NCBI RefSeq assembly: GCF_904849725.1
Contig: NC_058521.1
Location: forward strand, 145,852,744 to 145,916,743
Direction: 5' to 3'
DNA length: 64,000 bases
Origin: Hordeum vulgare subsp. vulgare
Taxonomy: Eukaryota; Streptophyta; Magnoliopsida; Poales; Poaceae
Shown here piece by piece: positions 43,042 through 55,346 of the stretch. The notes under the pieces were generated by a model. It did no database searches. It had not been told where the DNA came from and saw nothing but the letters and a program-made list of their open reading frames with translations. How positions within the stretch are numbered: the stretch's first letter is position 1; every line of letters starts with the position of its first letter. Position numbers and translations under genes: made by a program.

Positions 43042-43978
43042 CACCGGAGGCGGACGAGACCTGCTGTAAGGGGCCATCCCGCACGCCCAGTTCCCACTGT
43101 CGTCCATACGGGCGATGGAAATCTGGTTCACCCCCCACGCCACCGCGCTTGCGGTGAAGCTCTTGGTGGAGGTCCGGCAGGGGTCATACCGGCCACTCAT
43201 CTGGCAGACCAGATGGGGCTGCCTCTGCAGAGGCAGGATCCGGCGGGTAACCATGGTGGTAAGCAGGTCACGGTCGAGGAGGCCGCGATCCTGCAAGACA
43301 TCGAGATGGGCGCCGATCTGCGCCACCTCGGGAATTGGCTTCGTGTACTTCGCCCCCCCAGTTCAACTTCGTCGGAGGATCGATGTTGAATGGGGGCATG
43401 TTGAGGGCGTTGTGTGCGGGGTTGGCGTTCTTCACATAGAAGAAGCCTCTCTGCCACTGCTTGATGGATTGCTGCAGCGGCATCGGGGGGAAGCCGGACT
43501 TCGAGCGATGATGCACCAGTGCGGCTCCGCACGGCGTCATCGGGCGAGGCCCGACGAGCTTTTCTAGCTCAGCCTTGTCCATCTTCTTGGATTGCTGCTT
43601 GAAGAAGAATAAGCTTTGCCAGAGGTCGAGGCGAGGCTCGATCCCCAGGAAGCCCTCGCACAGGATAACGAAGGCCGACAGCTGAAGGATGGCGTTTGGC
43701 GCCAGGTGGTGCGGCTGCAGGTCCAAGAAGATGAGCCAGTTGGAGAAGAAGGTGCTCGCCGGGAGCCCAAAGCCCCTGTAGAAGTGCTCATCGAACACGA
43801 CGATTTCTCCATCTTCCGATGTTGGAGTTGTCTCGGCGCCAGGGATCCGCACCGACACCTGAGAGGCCCAGGGCAGCATTCGGCAGTGGCGAAGTGCCTC
43901 AATGCGTCCATCGCAGTTCTCACTGCCGAGCCAAGCTCCGTGAGACGAGGTCTTCTTCGAGGAAGAGCCGCTCGCCAT
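43042..43978 (-). pseudogene. Element C antisense gene: first exon, Transposase_28-like domain
   Basis: ATG at 43978 (MASGSSSKKTSSHG). Core landmarks: EHFYRGFGLPASTFFSNWLI, LQPHHLAPNAILQLSAFVIL, CEGFLGIEPRLDLWQSLFFF and CGAALVHHRSKSGFPPMP. They match the Pfam family PF04195 ('putative gypsy type transposon'), known as the antisense ORF of Tat/Retand elements. A run of seven C at 43353-43359 marks a frameshift; the frame continues as AQIGAHLDVLQDRGLLDRDL and MVTRRILPLQRQPHL. Despite its name there is no known transposase activity. It reads toward pol, opposite to the element. Confidence 0.85.
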
Positions 43979-44533
43979 GACTGCGGGCAGCGGATGCTCG
44001 GGAAGGCTGGTGGCGCGACGGCGATGGAGAAGAAGAAGACGAAGGTAGACGGGCTCTTTCTCCCTGGGCTCAGGGAGGAAGAGGGCGTCGATGCGGGGCG
44101 AGAAGGGGGCGAATGGCCTCCTTGGTACCCCCGCATCCCATTTCAACCCCACAAAGGATCGTGGGGAGGGGATCCGGTGCGCGCGGAGCCCCACTAATCC
44201 CGTGTATTATGGACGGTAGCGCTTCCCGAAACCCAACCGTCACGGAGTAAATACGCAGAGGATCCTCCGCGCGGCGGTCGAGGAGGCTCGTGGCGGGACC
44301 CAGGGCCCAGGCCCGGTCCCGTCACCAGTAAAAACCATCATCACGTTAGGCCGGGCCTGGCACGTAGCACGATTTGCGCAGCTTACGACGAAGCCGAGGC
44401 GTCGCTTCGAAGCCAGCCGGCTTCCGAGCCAGCGACCCCTGCCACAGGTGGCGGCAGGGATACAATGACAAAAAATCAAGCCAGTGAGACCGCCCGCATG
44501 CACGCGGCGGGCCTCTCCAGCTTCGGGGACTAC
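43979..44533. other. Element C: region between antisense gene and 3' LTR
   Basis: No gene. It should contain the antisense promoter, but I see no clear TATA box. It ends in CTTCGGGGACTAC, the likely PPT, directly before the 3' LTR. Confidence 0.6.
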
Positions 44534-45603
44534 TGTCGGGGGGATAACCCCGGGGTAGGCTCAACGAGCCTGTTCCTTTATGTCCGACCCCAAAGGAATG
44601 ACCAAGAACCATTCTGCAAGGCCCAAGTCCTCTGGACGGCTAGGCAACACCTACCGGCTAGGGGGCGAGACGACCAACTCTCTGGCCGGCCGGGCAGCAC
44701 CTGCCGGCTAGAAGCAAGATGACTACCTCTTCCTGGCCGCCTAGGCCAAGCCAGTCGGCTAGGAACGAGGCGCCCATGCCCAAGCCGGCTATCCAAGCGG
44801 GCTAGCCGACCAGGGATCTGAAGTCACATGAGATCATAGGTCAGGACGAGACCCTACGATTAAAGGTGGATACGCGTCAGCAAAGGTACTGGATCAGAGT
44901 GCACGGCGGGTACCAGCGTCGACGGCCATGCCACTGACCTCCCCTGGCTCTGATCCATCACCCAACACAATGTCGGCCGTCAAACTCCCACTCCATTACT
45001 GCACTCAGCGTGGGAACAGTGGAGGCGGCCGTACCGTCTACCCATGACGAATCTCGCTGGACGACGCCGGACGTACCATGCGTGTCCTGCGTCAACCTTA
45101 TGCGAGAGCCCCATTGGCTAGCCGACGGGTCCCACAGCCAGACGAGACCTCACAGCCAACGGGCCCCTCAAGCGACAAGACAAGACCCTCGTGGGCCCCC
45201 TGGCCAGCCGGCGAGGCTGCCAGCCGGGTCCCACTCTTGTACCCCTTATCCATATTGTAGGCCGGTGGGTTCGTCTATAAAACCCCCGGCCCCCTCCATG
45301 CAGAGGGTTGGTCAACTGATCACACATACACACACCAACCACATAGGAGAGGTAGAGACGAGCCGACTGCTCCTTCATCCTCCTCCGAAATACAGCTCTA
45401 GGAGCAACCCTGTAATCCCATCCATACATATCATACACTCCGACAGGACTAGGGGTATTATCTCTCCGGAGAGCCCTGAACCTGGGTACATCTTGTGTTT
45501 CATGCATGCATGTACCAACCTCGCCCCCAGCGCCCTCCATTGCCACTTTGGTTCCTACCTTCTTTAGCCTACCCATGGCATATGTTGTGAGTATTCACCG
45601 ACA
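44534..45603 (+). repeat. Element C: 3' LTR
   Basis: 1070 bp, collinear with the 5' LTR including TATAAAA at 45276-45282, ending CACCGACA before CTAAG. Confidence 0.93.
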
Positions 45604-45608
45604 CTAAG

Positions 45609-46385
45609 GAACATAATATAAAAGGATAATCAAATATATAACTTATAACAATCTGAACATAATCTCGTAATCCATCGAATCCCAAAAAACCGAGCATAGC
45701 AATAACAAGAGAATTACATAGATGCCTTGATCATATAGGGCAGCTCACAAGGACTAACCATTGAAGCACAAGATTGGAGAGCAGACATCACATGACTACT
45801 GGTCGTGGACTCATGGTCCAAGGAGGACTACTCACGGCATGTACGGGAAGTGTCCATGGCGGTGGATAAGCTCCTGGAGGTCAATCCTCCCTCCGACAGG
45901 GTGCCTGGAAGAGGTCTCCTAACGCTCCCGATCTTGGAAGCGCTGTGGCGGCGGAACGATGGAGAAATTCATAATTCCAGAAAGTCTGCGAGGGTTTCCT
46001 CACAGATCTCTAAATATAGGCCAAAGGAAGGCATAGGAGGAGGTGGGACCCACCCAGGCAACCTCCTGGCACGACCTAGGGCCTGGCGCACCAGCAAGCC
46101 GCCTGGGAGGCCCCTGGCCCTGCTCTGGCCCTCCTTCGGTGATCCCAAAGCTTCTGTTTCGCTGATTTTTTATATATTTTTCTGGATTTTTTCGGGCTTC
46201 GGAAAATTGGGTAAAAGCCCGTGCAAAATAGACATCAGCAGACAGAAACTGGCACTGGGTGCACTGAGTTAGTAGGTTAGTCCAAGTATGTGTGAAATGA
46301 TATAAAAGTGTAGCAAAACATATAACAATGTGACCCAAAAGATCATGGACCAAGCATAAATTATAGATACGTTTGGGACGTATCA
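45609..46385 (-). repeat. Element B: 3' LTR, second segment
   Basis: Resumes at GAACATAATATAAAAGG and matches 51090-51842. The right LTR has a deletion of about 30 bp near 51433. It ends GACGTATCA. Confidence 0.92.
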
Positions 46386-46423
46386 ACATCCCCAAGCTTA
46401 ATTTCTGCTCGTCCTTGAGTAGA
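46386..46423 (-). other. Element B: hairpin plus polypurine tract
   Basis: Minus strand: TCTACTCA-AGGA-CGAGCAGA (6 of 8 paired; 46404-46423), then AATTAAGCTTGGGGATG next to the LTR. Confidence 0.75.
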
Positions 46424-48506
46424 TAAATGATAACACAATAATTTCTGTGGTGACAAGCTAACACACATATAAGAACTTCAAAGTAAAGCAAGTGAGATAT
46501 GCAATTCAAGTCAAGACAATAACAAGAAAGAGTCTATATCTAGTATTGAATTTAGCAAAGTAAGAACATAAAGGTGCAAGAGATCTTGGTGTCCGTGACT
46601 CAAATGTCTCCAAATGGTGTTTGCGTGCAAGAAGTGGGATATGGGTTCAGAGATAAAATATTTTTTTAATTGAGAACTCAATCTACTAAACCTCACACTT
46701 AGTCTCCTTCAGAATCTTATTTTGACTCATCCCCAGACCACTTGTCAGGCACAAGTCAAAATGATCCTCTCCCTTTTGATTTTGAGCACTCATGCAATGG
46801 ATGAGCGTGAGCAAGATATGTTGGCACTTAGGATGCCAAATAGAATAACGATGGGAAAGGAAGACAAAAAATTGTGAAAGGCTCACATCAATGAGGACAA
46901 CCATAGGCGAGAGAAAGCCAAATGATAGATATGGTGTGAGGAGTAGGGATTGCCATGTAACGGATGCACATATGAGATAAGGTAAGCTCTCCAATGGAAC
47001 TAGTGGAGGTGCATCCAACTTGTTTGCTCATGAAGACCTAGAGCTCATTTGAGCAGGCTCATCATTGGAATATGCAAACCAAGTTCTATAGTGTAAGGGT
47101 CCCCACATAGTTATGCATGAATACTAGTGTTATCCCCTTCTCTCTTTTTATTTCTTTTTATTTCTTTTTCCTTTTCTCTTTATTTTCATTTTTTGTGGCC
47201 TCTTTGGCTCTTCCTTTTTATCTCTCATTTGTCCTCTTTGGTATCTTTTGTTTTGTCCACTTTGGGATCTTTTGCTCTCTTAAGGGAAACACTCTATGTT
47301 TTACATGAATATAAAGAAAAATCATCACACTTTATAAGAAGTACTCAACATAAAGACAAGTGAGAACTATCATGATGTATGCAAATGTATGCCTCTGCCG
47401 GTGTAGCAGGATATGCAATGATACTAGCGCGTCATGTAGCAGTAATGAGGGCAAGGACCAACTATCGTGCGGCTCTATGATCAAGCAAAAGCATGTATGA
47501 CATGAAGATCAAGTCATGAGATGATGGCTGTTGAATGTCAATGTATCTCGGAAAGGCTATGGAAATGCCTTAATAGGTAGGTACGGTGGCAGTTTTGAGG
47601 AAAGATATAATGAGGCTTATGTATGACATAGCGTATCATGGCATGGGTTTGGATGCACCCGCGGAGTTTGCACCAACTCTCAATGTGAGAAAGTGCAATG
47701 CACGGTACCGAAGAGGCTAGCAAAATATGGATGGTGGAAGTGCCAACAATCGAATACTCACATTAGTCCGAAGAACTCATACACTTATTATCAGTAACTC
47801 TCTGTCTAGTTAGGAAATTTACAAAGAGACAAGTACCCCGAGGAGGAATGTTTGGGGGTTTGGTTATCCTTGCACATCCTCAACTCATGGTAACGTGAGG
47901 GTACTCTATATATTCCAACCCCTCCAGAGGTTTGCGATCAATTTAGTAGCTAGAGTTCTCAACTAATTTTTAGTTTTTGAAAAACACACATATTTCCCAA
48001 AATACGACACCTATCACTAATAGGCTCAAGCTCTTGGCATGAATAGTCCAAACATTACTCAAATCAATACCTCAAAACTATTGCAAGTTACTACTATACT
48101 TAAATAGCAACCTCATTTACCTACTCATGCAAGACACACAACTCAGTGCAACGAGCCAACTCTCTAAACAATATTAGCATGATAACTCTAGAGAGTTCCA
48201 AAATCAACCTAAATAAAAGCTCTTAAAAAGATAAACATGAAAACTAAGAGCTGAGCATGACAGTAGGTACAAAAGATGAAGAACACACAAAAAGATAGGC
48301 ATGAAAAGCTATGTTGTGTTCTAGAGTGGAATGGAGCGTGTCTCTCTCCCAAACAAGGTAGGATAGGTTCCGACTTGTTATGACCAGAAAAAAAACTAAA
48401 ACAAACTAAAAAGCAAATAGCGAGATGCTCCAAGTATAACACATATCATATGAAGTGATAAAAATATAGCATGGAGATGGACGAACTGATGATTGTTGAT
48501 AGAGAA
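46424..48506 (-). other. B: noncoding internal region
   Basis: No credible gene. The T-rich stretch 47139-47282 (purine-rich in sense) parallels those in E and F. Neighbouring sequence is partly collinear with E and F but more diverged. Confidence 0.65.
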
Positions 48507-48592
48507 GGGGATGCACGGGGGCATCCCCAAGCTTAGACGCTTGAGTCTCCTTGAATATTTCTTGGGATGCATGGGGTATCCCCAAGCTTGAG
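48507..48592 (-). other. B: paired internal PPT-like hairpins
   Basis: GGGGATGC/GCATCCCC arms at 48507-48528 followed by AAGCTTAG, and CTTGGGATGC...TATCCCCAAGCTTG at 48561-48590. Same order and spacing as in E and F. Confidence 0.65.
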
Positions 48593-49158
48593 CGTTTGAC
48601 ACTCCTTTATCTTCTTTCAACATCTCTCCCATCACATACTTGAAAACTCCCTTCATACAAAACTCATCGTAAGCTGATTAGAGTGGTTAGTTCCCTTAAT
48701 AAAATAATTCAATACCTGCTGGAAATAAAGATTTTCATGAAAAGCTACTGCTTATCATGATTGCCAAAAGGTTTTTGCAAATAAAACACAAGCTTAGGAT
48801 TCGCAAAACAATGAAAACAAAAAACATGGCAGAATTTGTGAAAAACAGAACAACAGGTAGTAAACAATTTATTTGGGGTACTTCTGCAACTCAAATCAAA
48901 AAACTCAGAACAGATGCCAGAAAGACAATTATATATAGCATACTGTAAAAAACATTCAGATCAAAAATATGATCTGGTAATATTTGGCGAATTTTTCCGT
49001 CAAGCAGAAAAAATCTATTTCTAGACAGGATGTCACAATTTTTGAACTTTCTTGCAATCGGAGGCTAAAACTTGGCACAAAGCTTAAAATAAAGATAAAT
49101 GATGTTACTACAGTAGTAACACACATCAAGACCACTAAAACAGAAAGTAAAAAACAAA
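48593..49158 (-). other. B: AT-rich spacer
   Basis: A-rich noncoding DNA between the hairpin pair and the conserved motif. Nothing else recognised. Confidence 0.5.
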
Positions 49159-49208
49159 TTGGGTTGCCTCCCAAAAAGCGCTTTCTTTTATACCTTTGAG
49201 CTAGGCAT
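49159..49208 (-). other. B: conserved GGGTTGCCTCCC motif
   Basis: GGGTTGCCTCCCAAAAAGCG then CTTT...GAGCTAGGCAT directly after the protease end, as in E and F after their ORFs. Confidence 0.8.
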
Positions 49209-49655
49209 AATGCAAGAATGAGGATCAAGATTCTCCGAAGACATCGGAATTGTAAAATCCTTCAAACGGATCCTCAACAAGTTCATCCTTATTTTTCCTA
49301 GGGAACGGTACGTACCTTTTTCTTTCCCACGTAAGCGTATATGTCCTTTACCTACATCAATGAAGCCTCTCATGGCTCGGAGGAAGTCCCTTCCAAGCAC
49401 TATATTCCCTTTGTTGGGCTCCATGATAAAGAAATCAACCGTTGCATTCCTTTTAGAGAACGTAAGCTGGACATCTCTTACCTTTCCCTAGATTTCAGAA
49501 ATATCCCCATTAGCTTGCTCATGATAAGATAAAAAAAATTCCATGTCTAACCAGAGAGAATCATAAACAACTTTTGGCATAGTAGAAACCATGGATCCAA
49601 TATCACAATAAGCAAGGAAGTCTTGGTTAGAGATGCTAATTCTGACAAAGGGTTC
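49188..49655 (-). pseudogene. Element B: Athila-type aspartic protease
   Basis: Active site CDIGSMVSTMPKVVYDSL (about 49560-49615), then a stop, then IVLGRDFLRAMRGFIDVGKG, the second conserved protease strand. Same frame as gag, broken by two stops. It ends beside the conserved motif without RT. Confidence 0.85.
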
Positions 49656-50066
49656 CTAGTCATCGTCTATTTTCAAAATTCGTTCCTTATCAACCATGGG
49701 TTTCTCTCTTTCTCTTAAGTCTATAGCATCTATTTTCCCTTCAATAGTAGCAAGTCTATCTAAAATAGTGTCATAACCATGATTATAAACAAGATTATTA
49801 GATAGACCATGTATAATATCAAGTGCTCTAGCCTCATCACACTGTAAGAAATCCCCTTTAGCTATAATGTCAAGAGAGTGTTTGCACCATATAAAGAGAC
49901 CATGATAAAAATTTCTAAGCACAATTTTGATAGGTATCCAAGGCATAATTCTTTTGTGTGCTTCAGAAATTCTATCCCATGCTTCCTTCATATTTTCTCC
50001 ATTCCTTTGATGGCAATCTAGGACCTCAGATTTCTTCCAAGCATCAAACCTTAACATGTTTGACAA
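49656..50066 (-). pseudogene. Element B: gag fragment
   Basis: NGENMKEAWDRISEAHKRIM and LRNFYHGLFIWCKHSLDIIA match the Athila gag core. Ends KERILKIDDD then a stop; protease continues in frame. The N-terminus is short compared with usual Athila gag, so a 5' deletion is likely. Confidence 0.75.
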
Positions 50067-50197
50067 CTAAAAGCAAAGTAACTATTTTTTGTGGCTTTTG
50101 GTATAGGACTCTAAAGCAAAAACTAGAAAGCAAACTAGCAAGACTAAAAATCAAAGGTAGAAGATAGTGTGCAACTCCCCTATCTTGAAGAGTGGAG

Positions 50198-50215
50198 TCC
50201 CCGGCAACGGCGCCA
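50198..50215 (-). other. Element B: primer-binding site (tRNA-Asp)
   Basis: Minus-strand TGGCGCCGTTGCCGGGGA, about 10 bp inside the 5' LTR. Confidence 0.9.
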
Positions 50216-50225
50216 GAAATTCGCT

Positions 50226-51842
50226 TGATGACGAGTTGATGGATATACTTCTCGCCCCTCGTTGGTTACCCCGAGTAGAAGGTGGAGATGTAGTCAGCAA
50301 CAAATTTCCCTCACACGGAGCCTATAAGGTTTATCGAACCAGTAGGGCTCCTAGGATCAGCAAGCAGGAGTCTTCCACCCTGGCACTAGCAGAAGACGTG
50401 GACCTGCAGACACAACAAATAACTTTGCTCCCAACGAGTAGAGAGAGGTTGTCAATCTCTCTGTCCTTGTAGTTTGCAAAGGATCAAAACATAAGCGGTA
50501 AGGTAATAGTGATTGCAACGAAAAAGTAAATGAAAGCGGTAAATGGTGGAGGTGTAAACAATGATGGTGATATGGACCGGAGTCACATGATGTTCACTAG
50601 TGATGTCTCTCTCCCAAAACAAGATAAACAACTATGCTTGCGTAAACAAATCACAGTTGGGCAATTGACATAATTATGATCGCACCGCAATGATAATTAT
50701 GCTCCTTGATAGTTAGAGGTTCAATAGTAATGGGCAGTACGCCAAGAAAAGTAGACTGTTTTGTTCATCACCATCTACTTACTAATCATCCACCTTGAGA
50801 TATCTATCTAGAACATCTCTCCGGTATTAAGTTGCGAGCCCCACCCAAAGTGTAAACTCAAAGCAATGGACTATGCGTAAGGTAAACAATCCTTGCAACC
50901 GTGGTCACAAGCATTGTTGTTTTCTCCCTGGTGGCAACAAGCACATTCCCTAGTCTCATGTTTATGTCACTCAAGCTAGACATCGAGGGGACCGAACCCA
51001 CAATCATGCATAACGCTCCCTCTTGGAGTTACGATCTACTACTTGGCCAAAGCAATAAAAAGCAACGGAGAACATGCATGAATCACTAAGGAACATAATA
51101 TAAAAGGATAATCAAATATATAACTCATAACAATCTGAACACAATCTCATAATCCATCGGATCCCAACAAACCGATCATAGCAATAGCAAGATAATTACA
51201 TAGATGCCTTGATCATGTAGGGCAACTCACAAGGACTAACCATTGAAGCACAAGATTGGAGAGAATACATCACATAGCTACTGGTCATGGACTCATGGTC
51301 CAAGGAGGACTACTCACGGCATGTCCGTGAAGCGTCCATGGTGGTGGAGAAGCTCCGGAGGTCAATCCTCCCTCCGGCAGGGTGCCGGGAAGAGGTCTCG
51401 TGACGCTCCCGATCTTGGAAGCGCTGCGGTGGTATAAAGTCTGCGAGAGTTTCCTCACAGATCTCTAAATATAGGCCAAAGGAGGGCACCGAAGTAGGTG
51501 GGACCCACGCAGGCGACCTCCCGGCGCGGCCTAGGGCCTGGCCACGCCAGCAGGCTGCCTGGGAGGCCCCTGGCCCTCCTCTGGCCCTCCCTTCGGTGAT
51601 CCCGAAGCTTATGTTTTGCTGAAGTTTTTTATATTTTTCTGGATTTTTTCGGGCTTTGGAAAATTGGGCAAAAGCCCCTGCAAGATAGACATCAGCAGAC
51701 AGAAACTGGCACTGGGTGCACTGAGTTAGTAGGTTAGTCCAAATATGTGTAAAATGATATAAAAGTGTAGCAAAACATATAACAATGTCACTGAAAAGAT
51801 CATGGAACAAGCAGAAATTATAGATACGTTTGGGACGTATCA
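50226..51842 (-). repeat. Element B: 5' LTR (intact; empty site of C)
   Basis: 1617 bp. ATCACTAAGGAACATAAT at about 51083 is the unoccupied form of the C target. TATA-like minus-strand CCTATATTTAG lies at about 51469. Confidence 0.92.
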
Positions 51843-52528
51843 GCGACCCTTGAAGTACAAGGCACTATCATCAACAACAGCGAAGAAAGAGGGTTTGCCT
51901 TCTGCAAGATAGCGTTTAATCCTTTCAACATCATCGTGATAGTGCTGAATAGTTTTGATGTCACCCACAAGATCTGGTTTAGCAACCAAGTAATCAAGGG
52001 AACCCTGGTTAACAATACGGAGGTTCATCTTGTGAAACTCTTTAGGAGGGGGAGCGAGATAACCATGAGCAAGAATATGGAGGTTAAGCTTGTTGAATTC
52101 TTCATGAAGAAGGGTGTGAACCTTCGAACCTTGAGGCGGTTGTAGTATGACTTGCGCCTCAAGGCATCAGCCGTTACATTAGCTTTGCCAGGTGTATAAG
52201 AAATACTGAAGTCGAAATATGCTATGCGCTCCATCCATATTTGTTGACGGAGGTTTAGATCTCGCTGAGTAAATAGGTACTTCAGACTTTGGTGATCAGT
52301 GAAGATCTCGCAACGGTTACCAAGAAGGTAATGTCGCCACTCTTTTAGTGCATGCATTACTGTAGTAAGTTCAAGGTCATGAACTGGGTAGTTCTCTTTG
52401 TGTGGGCGCAACTGACGAGAGGCATAAGCAATCACTGTATGCTCTTGCATTAGGACACAACCTAATCCTTGACACGAAGAATCGCAGTATATGACGAAAT
52501 CCTTCTTAGTGTGTGGAGGATAAAGCAC
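51843..52528 (-). pseudogene. Element A: RNase H and connection
   Basis: [60 protein letters not shown] and [20 protein letters not shown] are the RT-RNase H landmarks of chromoviruses, with acidic residues visible. The connection to integrase (PDLVGDIKTIQHYHDDVERI) is cut at 51843 by B and resumes at 1594. Confidence 0.92.
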
Positions 52529-52741
52529 TAGGGCAGAAGTCAGCTTGTCCTTGAGTGTCTGGAAACTTTCTTGACAATTATCTCTCCATTGGAACTTGAC
52601 GCCTTTGTGAAGTAGACTAGTTAGGGCTTTGGAAATCTTGGTGCATTTCTTGACGAATCGACGACAATAGCTTGCGAGTTCGAGAAAACATCTGATTTTC
52701 TTGACATTTTTGGGGGTATTCCAATCAAGAATAGCCTAAAC

Positions 52742-53474
52742 TCACTTACGGTTGATAGTGATATCATCCATGGAGATGACATGACCAAGGTAGGTTACCT
52801 CGGGTAGCCAAAATTCACACTTTGAATATTGGGCGTATAGTTGATGCTCTCGAAGCTTAGCCAGAACTAGTCGAAGAAGCTCATCATGTTCTTCTTCATT
52901 CTTGGAGTATACAAGGATATCATCCAGATAAACCACAACGAACTTGTCGAGGTAGTCCATGAATATATAGTTCATCACACTAGAGAATGTCGCTAGAACG
53001 TTGGTCAAGTCGAAGGACATGACGGTGTACTCGTATGAACCATATCGAGTAAGGATGGCGGTTTTTGGGATATACTCTTCGCGAACACGGGTCTAGTGGT
53101 ATCCCTACCTCAAGTCGAGATTAGAGAAGACTAAGGAACTAGCAACTTGATCATACGGATCATTTATCTAAGGAAGAGATACTTGTTCTGAATAGTTGAC
53201 TCGTTGATAGGATGGTAATCTTGAACCAAACGATTTGTTCCATCCTTCTTCTTAACAAAGAGAGAAGTGCTCCCCAAGCAGAGTAACTTGGACGAATAAA
53301 ACCACAACGAAGAGATTTGTCTATTTCTTCTTTAAGTTCAAGGAGTTCATGTGGTGGCATTTTGTAGGGTCGTTTGGCGATAGGAGTGGTGCCTGGTTTC
53401 AAGTTGATGACAAACTCGACAGCTCTAACAAGGGGTATCCGTGGAAGTTCTTCATGAAATACATCCTGGAAATC
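52742..53474 (-). pseudogene. Element A: reverse transcriptase
   Basis: VCDFQDVFHEELPRIPLVRA and KRPYKMPPHELLELKEEIDK (to 53160), a broken stretch with SNLDLR, then [20 protein letters not shown] with the YLDD active site and [18 protein letters not shown] frameshift near 53160 and stops at about 53095-53110 break it. Confidence 0.92.
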
Positions 53475-53945
53475 GCAAACGACAGGAATGTTCTCGATTC
53501 CTTCAATTGGTGTTGCGTTCAACGCATTCAAGGCATAAAGACATGCTTTGACATTTTGTACAAGAACAGTGTGGTAGGTTACTATCTCATCCGACGGGTG
53601 TAGGAGATGAGCGGTCTTAGTAGCACAAACTATAGAAGCAGTATGCACTTTCAATCAATCCATCCCTAGATTGAGGTCGATAGTGAATGACTTTAGTATG
53701 ATGGGAGAGACGTGGAATTTTAGTCCTTCAATTTCGACATGGACGTTGTTGCAAACCATGGAGGTTCGACATTGGCCCGCGAGGGTGTGCACTAATATTG
53801 ACATATTCATTTCCCCACATCTAAGGTTGTGTGTGTATGCAAAGTCTTCTTATATGAATGAATATGATGCACCTGAATCAAATAAAGCAACTGCTGGAAA
53901 TGAGTTAATGAGGAGGGTACCCATCACAGTAGTAGGCTGACCCTA
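53475..53945 (-). pseudogene. Element A: protease region
   Basis: VCNNVHVEIEGLKFHVSPII and DLNLGMDWLKVHTASIVCAT are the second half of chromovirus protease. The active-site half is not clear, with shifts between 53700 and 53945. Confidence 0.75.
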
Positions 53946-54064
53946 AGCTTCATTCACATCAATGTTGTTGGCTTGAACACGACATATGACCTAGCATTGT
54001 TGTCGCGGGGCTGATTGTTTCCACGACTAGCTGCAAGAAGAGCCAGTTGGTTCTGATTGTGAGG

Positions 54065-54107
54065 ACATTCCCTTGCACGGTGACGTGGACGGCCGCACTT
54101 TGAAGCA
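54065..54107 (-). pseudogene. Element A: gag zinc knuckle (frameshifted)
   Basis: A CCHC knuckle with GRPRHRARECPH is recognisable, but a one-base insertion between the first two Cys codons breaks it. A proline-rich stretch (54120-54240) lies upstream. Confidence 0.7.
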
Positions 54108-54559
54108 CAACCCATCCTGAGGACGGGAAAGGGGAACTCGGGGTGGTGGAGCTAGGGGCCTCGGCTGCCTAGCTAGTGGAGGAGGCAAACGAGGTGCAAC
54201 ATAAGACGGACTTGGAGATGGACCAGGTGCATGGTACATGTTGTGGGGAATCCAGATCTTTTGGTTCTATGATGCTCAGCCCAAAGACGAGCCCATGTCA
54301 CGGTTGCGCTTGCTGCCATCCTTGTATTCCTGCAGACCTATTTCGACCGAAATGGCCCTGTTCACCAAGGTGGTGAAATCAGGATAGTCGTGAACATGGA
54401 GCGTGAGCTTGATATCAGGGTGAAGTCCTTCATGGAATTCCTACTATCTGCGAGCATCTGTGGCAATGTCTTCTTCAACATAGAGGGACATTTCCAGGAA
54501 TTCCCACTGATAAGCATCTATGACTTTGTTGCCTTGGAAGAGGTTGCGGAACTCTCGCT

Positions 54560-55074
54560 TCTTCCATCTAAACTATTTAGTTTTTGTCTATAAGCTCCCA
54601 TTGCATCATAAGAACTAGAACAATGGGGTTCTTTATATTTCCGTCCATAATTCCTTGAGGAATAAAGCGGGCACAGAAAGGAGCATGGAACTCATCCGAG
54701 GTGATGATTGTTCCAGCCGGCTGAGAACGCATGTGATTGTCCCATCATTGAGTAGCGGGACCTTTCATAAAGTATGTGGGAAAGTTGGCATAGCTCTCTC
54801 GGGGCACATTGACAGATTCCAGTTCATAGGTGATGTCATGGAGCGAGTCATCGACATCGAGAGGTTGTCTTAAGCTACGGTAAATTGTAGGGTTGAGAAG
54901 ATAGAACTCTCGCAGTGTCACAACTTTCTACTGGTTCATGTTCAGACGTGGGAACTAGTCCATGAGACCTTGCATGAACTGACGATTCAGCTCGAACTAT
55001 TGGATCATACCAGCCATATATTTAGGGGGTGGTGGATTGTTGGCACCACAGCCACGACCAGTGGGTCTAACCAT
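54560..55074 (-). pseudogene. Element A: gag capsid region
   Basis: ATG at 55074 (MVRPTGRGCGANNPPPP). Retrotrans_gag landmarks follow across stops: DITYELESVNVPRESYANF, FMKGPATQ, then AGTIITSDEFHAPFCARFIP and QGIMDG. Confidence 0.75.
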
Positions 55075-55341
55075 CCCGATAAAATTTAACATGGATAGTT
55101 TAGCATAGCGTAAATGCACGGGTATGGAATCATTCATGAAGTAACAAGCATAACGAAAGGGAAATGTGATAGATACTTCATAGTAGACAAGTACGACATA
55201 TAGATCCATACATAAGTTTGATTAGAAACCAACGGTTACAAGTTCAAAATTTTACGATAACCTAGACCAACTAGGCGGCACACAGGCATGCGATAGAGGG
55301 ATACAACAACGAGACATAGCAATAATGCTACATCAACGTCG
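55075..55341 (-). other. Element A: spacer before gag
   Basis: About 270 bp with no ORF. F is inserted at its far end. Confidence 0.5.
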
Positions 55342-55346
55342 GGGAC

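Larger units (their letters stand above)
2475..45603 (+). mobile_element. Element C: Tat/Retand-type Gypsy retrotransposon (43 kb with insertions)
   Basis: LTRs TGTCGGGGGGATAACCCC...CCGACA lie at 2475-3534 and 44534-45603. The target duplication CTAAG is at 2470-2474 and 45604-45608; the other LTR of B shows the empty site, a single CTAAG at about 51088. Gag, protease, RT, RNase H, a second archaeal-type RNase H, integrase and an antisense ORF before the 3' LTR define the Tat group. A hand count over the first about 270 bp of the two LTRs gives roughly 8% difference, so it is old. Three solo LTRs and D2 lie inside it. Without them it is about 13.9 kb. Confidence 0.93.
1595..51842 (-). mobile_element. 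Element B: Athila-like gag-protease LTR retrotransposon (host of C)
   Basis: LTRs start TGATGACG (plus reading) at 1595 and 50226 and end in GTATCA at 46385 and 51842. The target duplication GCGAC is at 1590-1594 and 51843-51847. The PBS matches tRNA-Asp and lies beside the right LTR, the PPT beside the left one, so the element is transcribed on the minus strand. It encodes gag and protease only, with no RT, RNase H or integrase, so it is non-autonomous. Without C it would be about 7.1 kb. It interrupts the pol gene of A. Confidence 0.9.

Noticed and set aside
43042..43978. Antisense ORF as a captured host gene or an active transposase
   Set aside because: The sequence matches the Tat-element antisense family; 'transposase' is only the Pfam name and no catalytic motif is visible.
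46424..48506. Short ORFs in B, E and F internal noncoding DNA
   Set aside because: Not conserved as protein between the three collinear elements.
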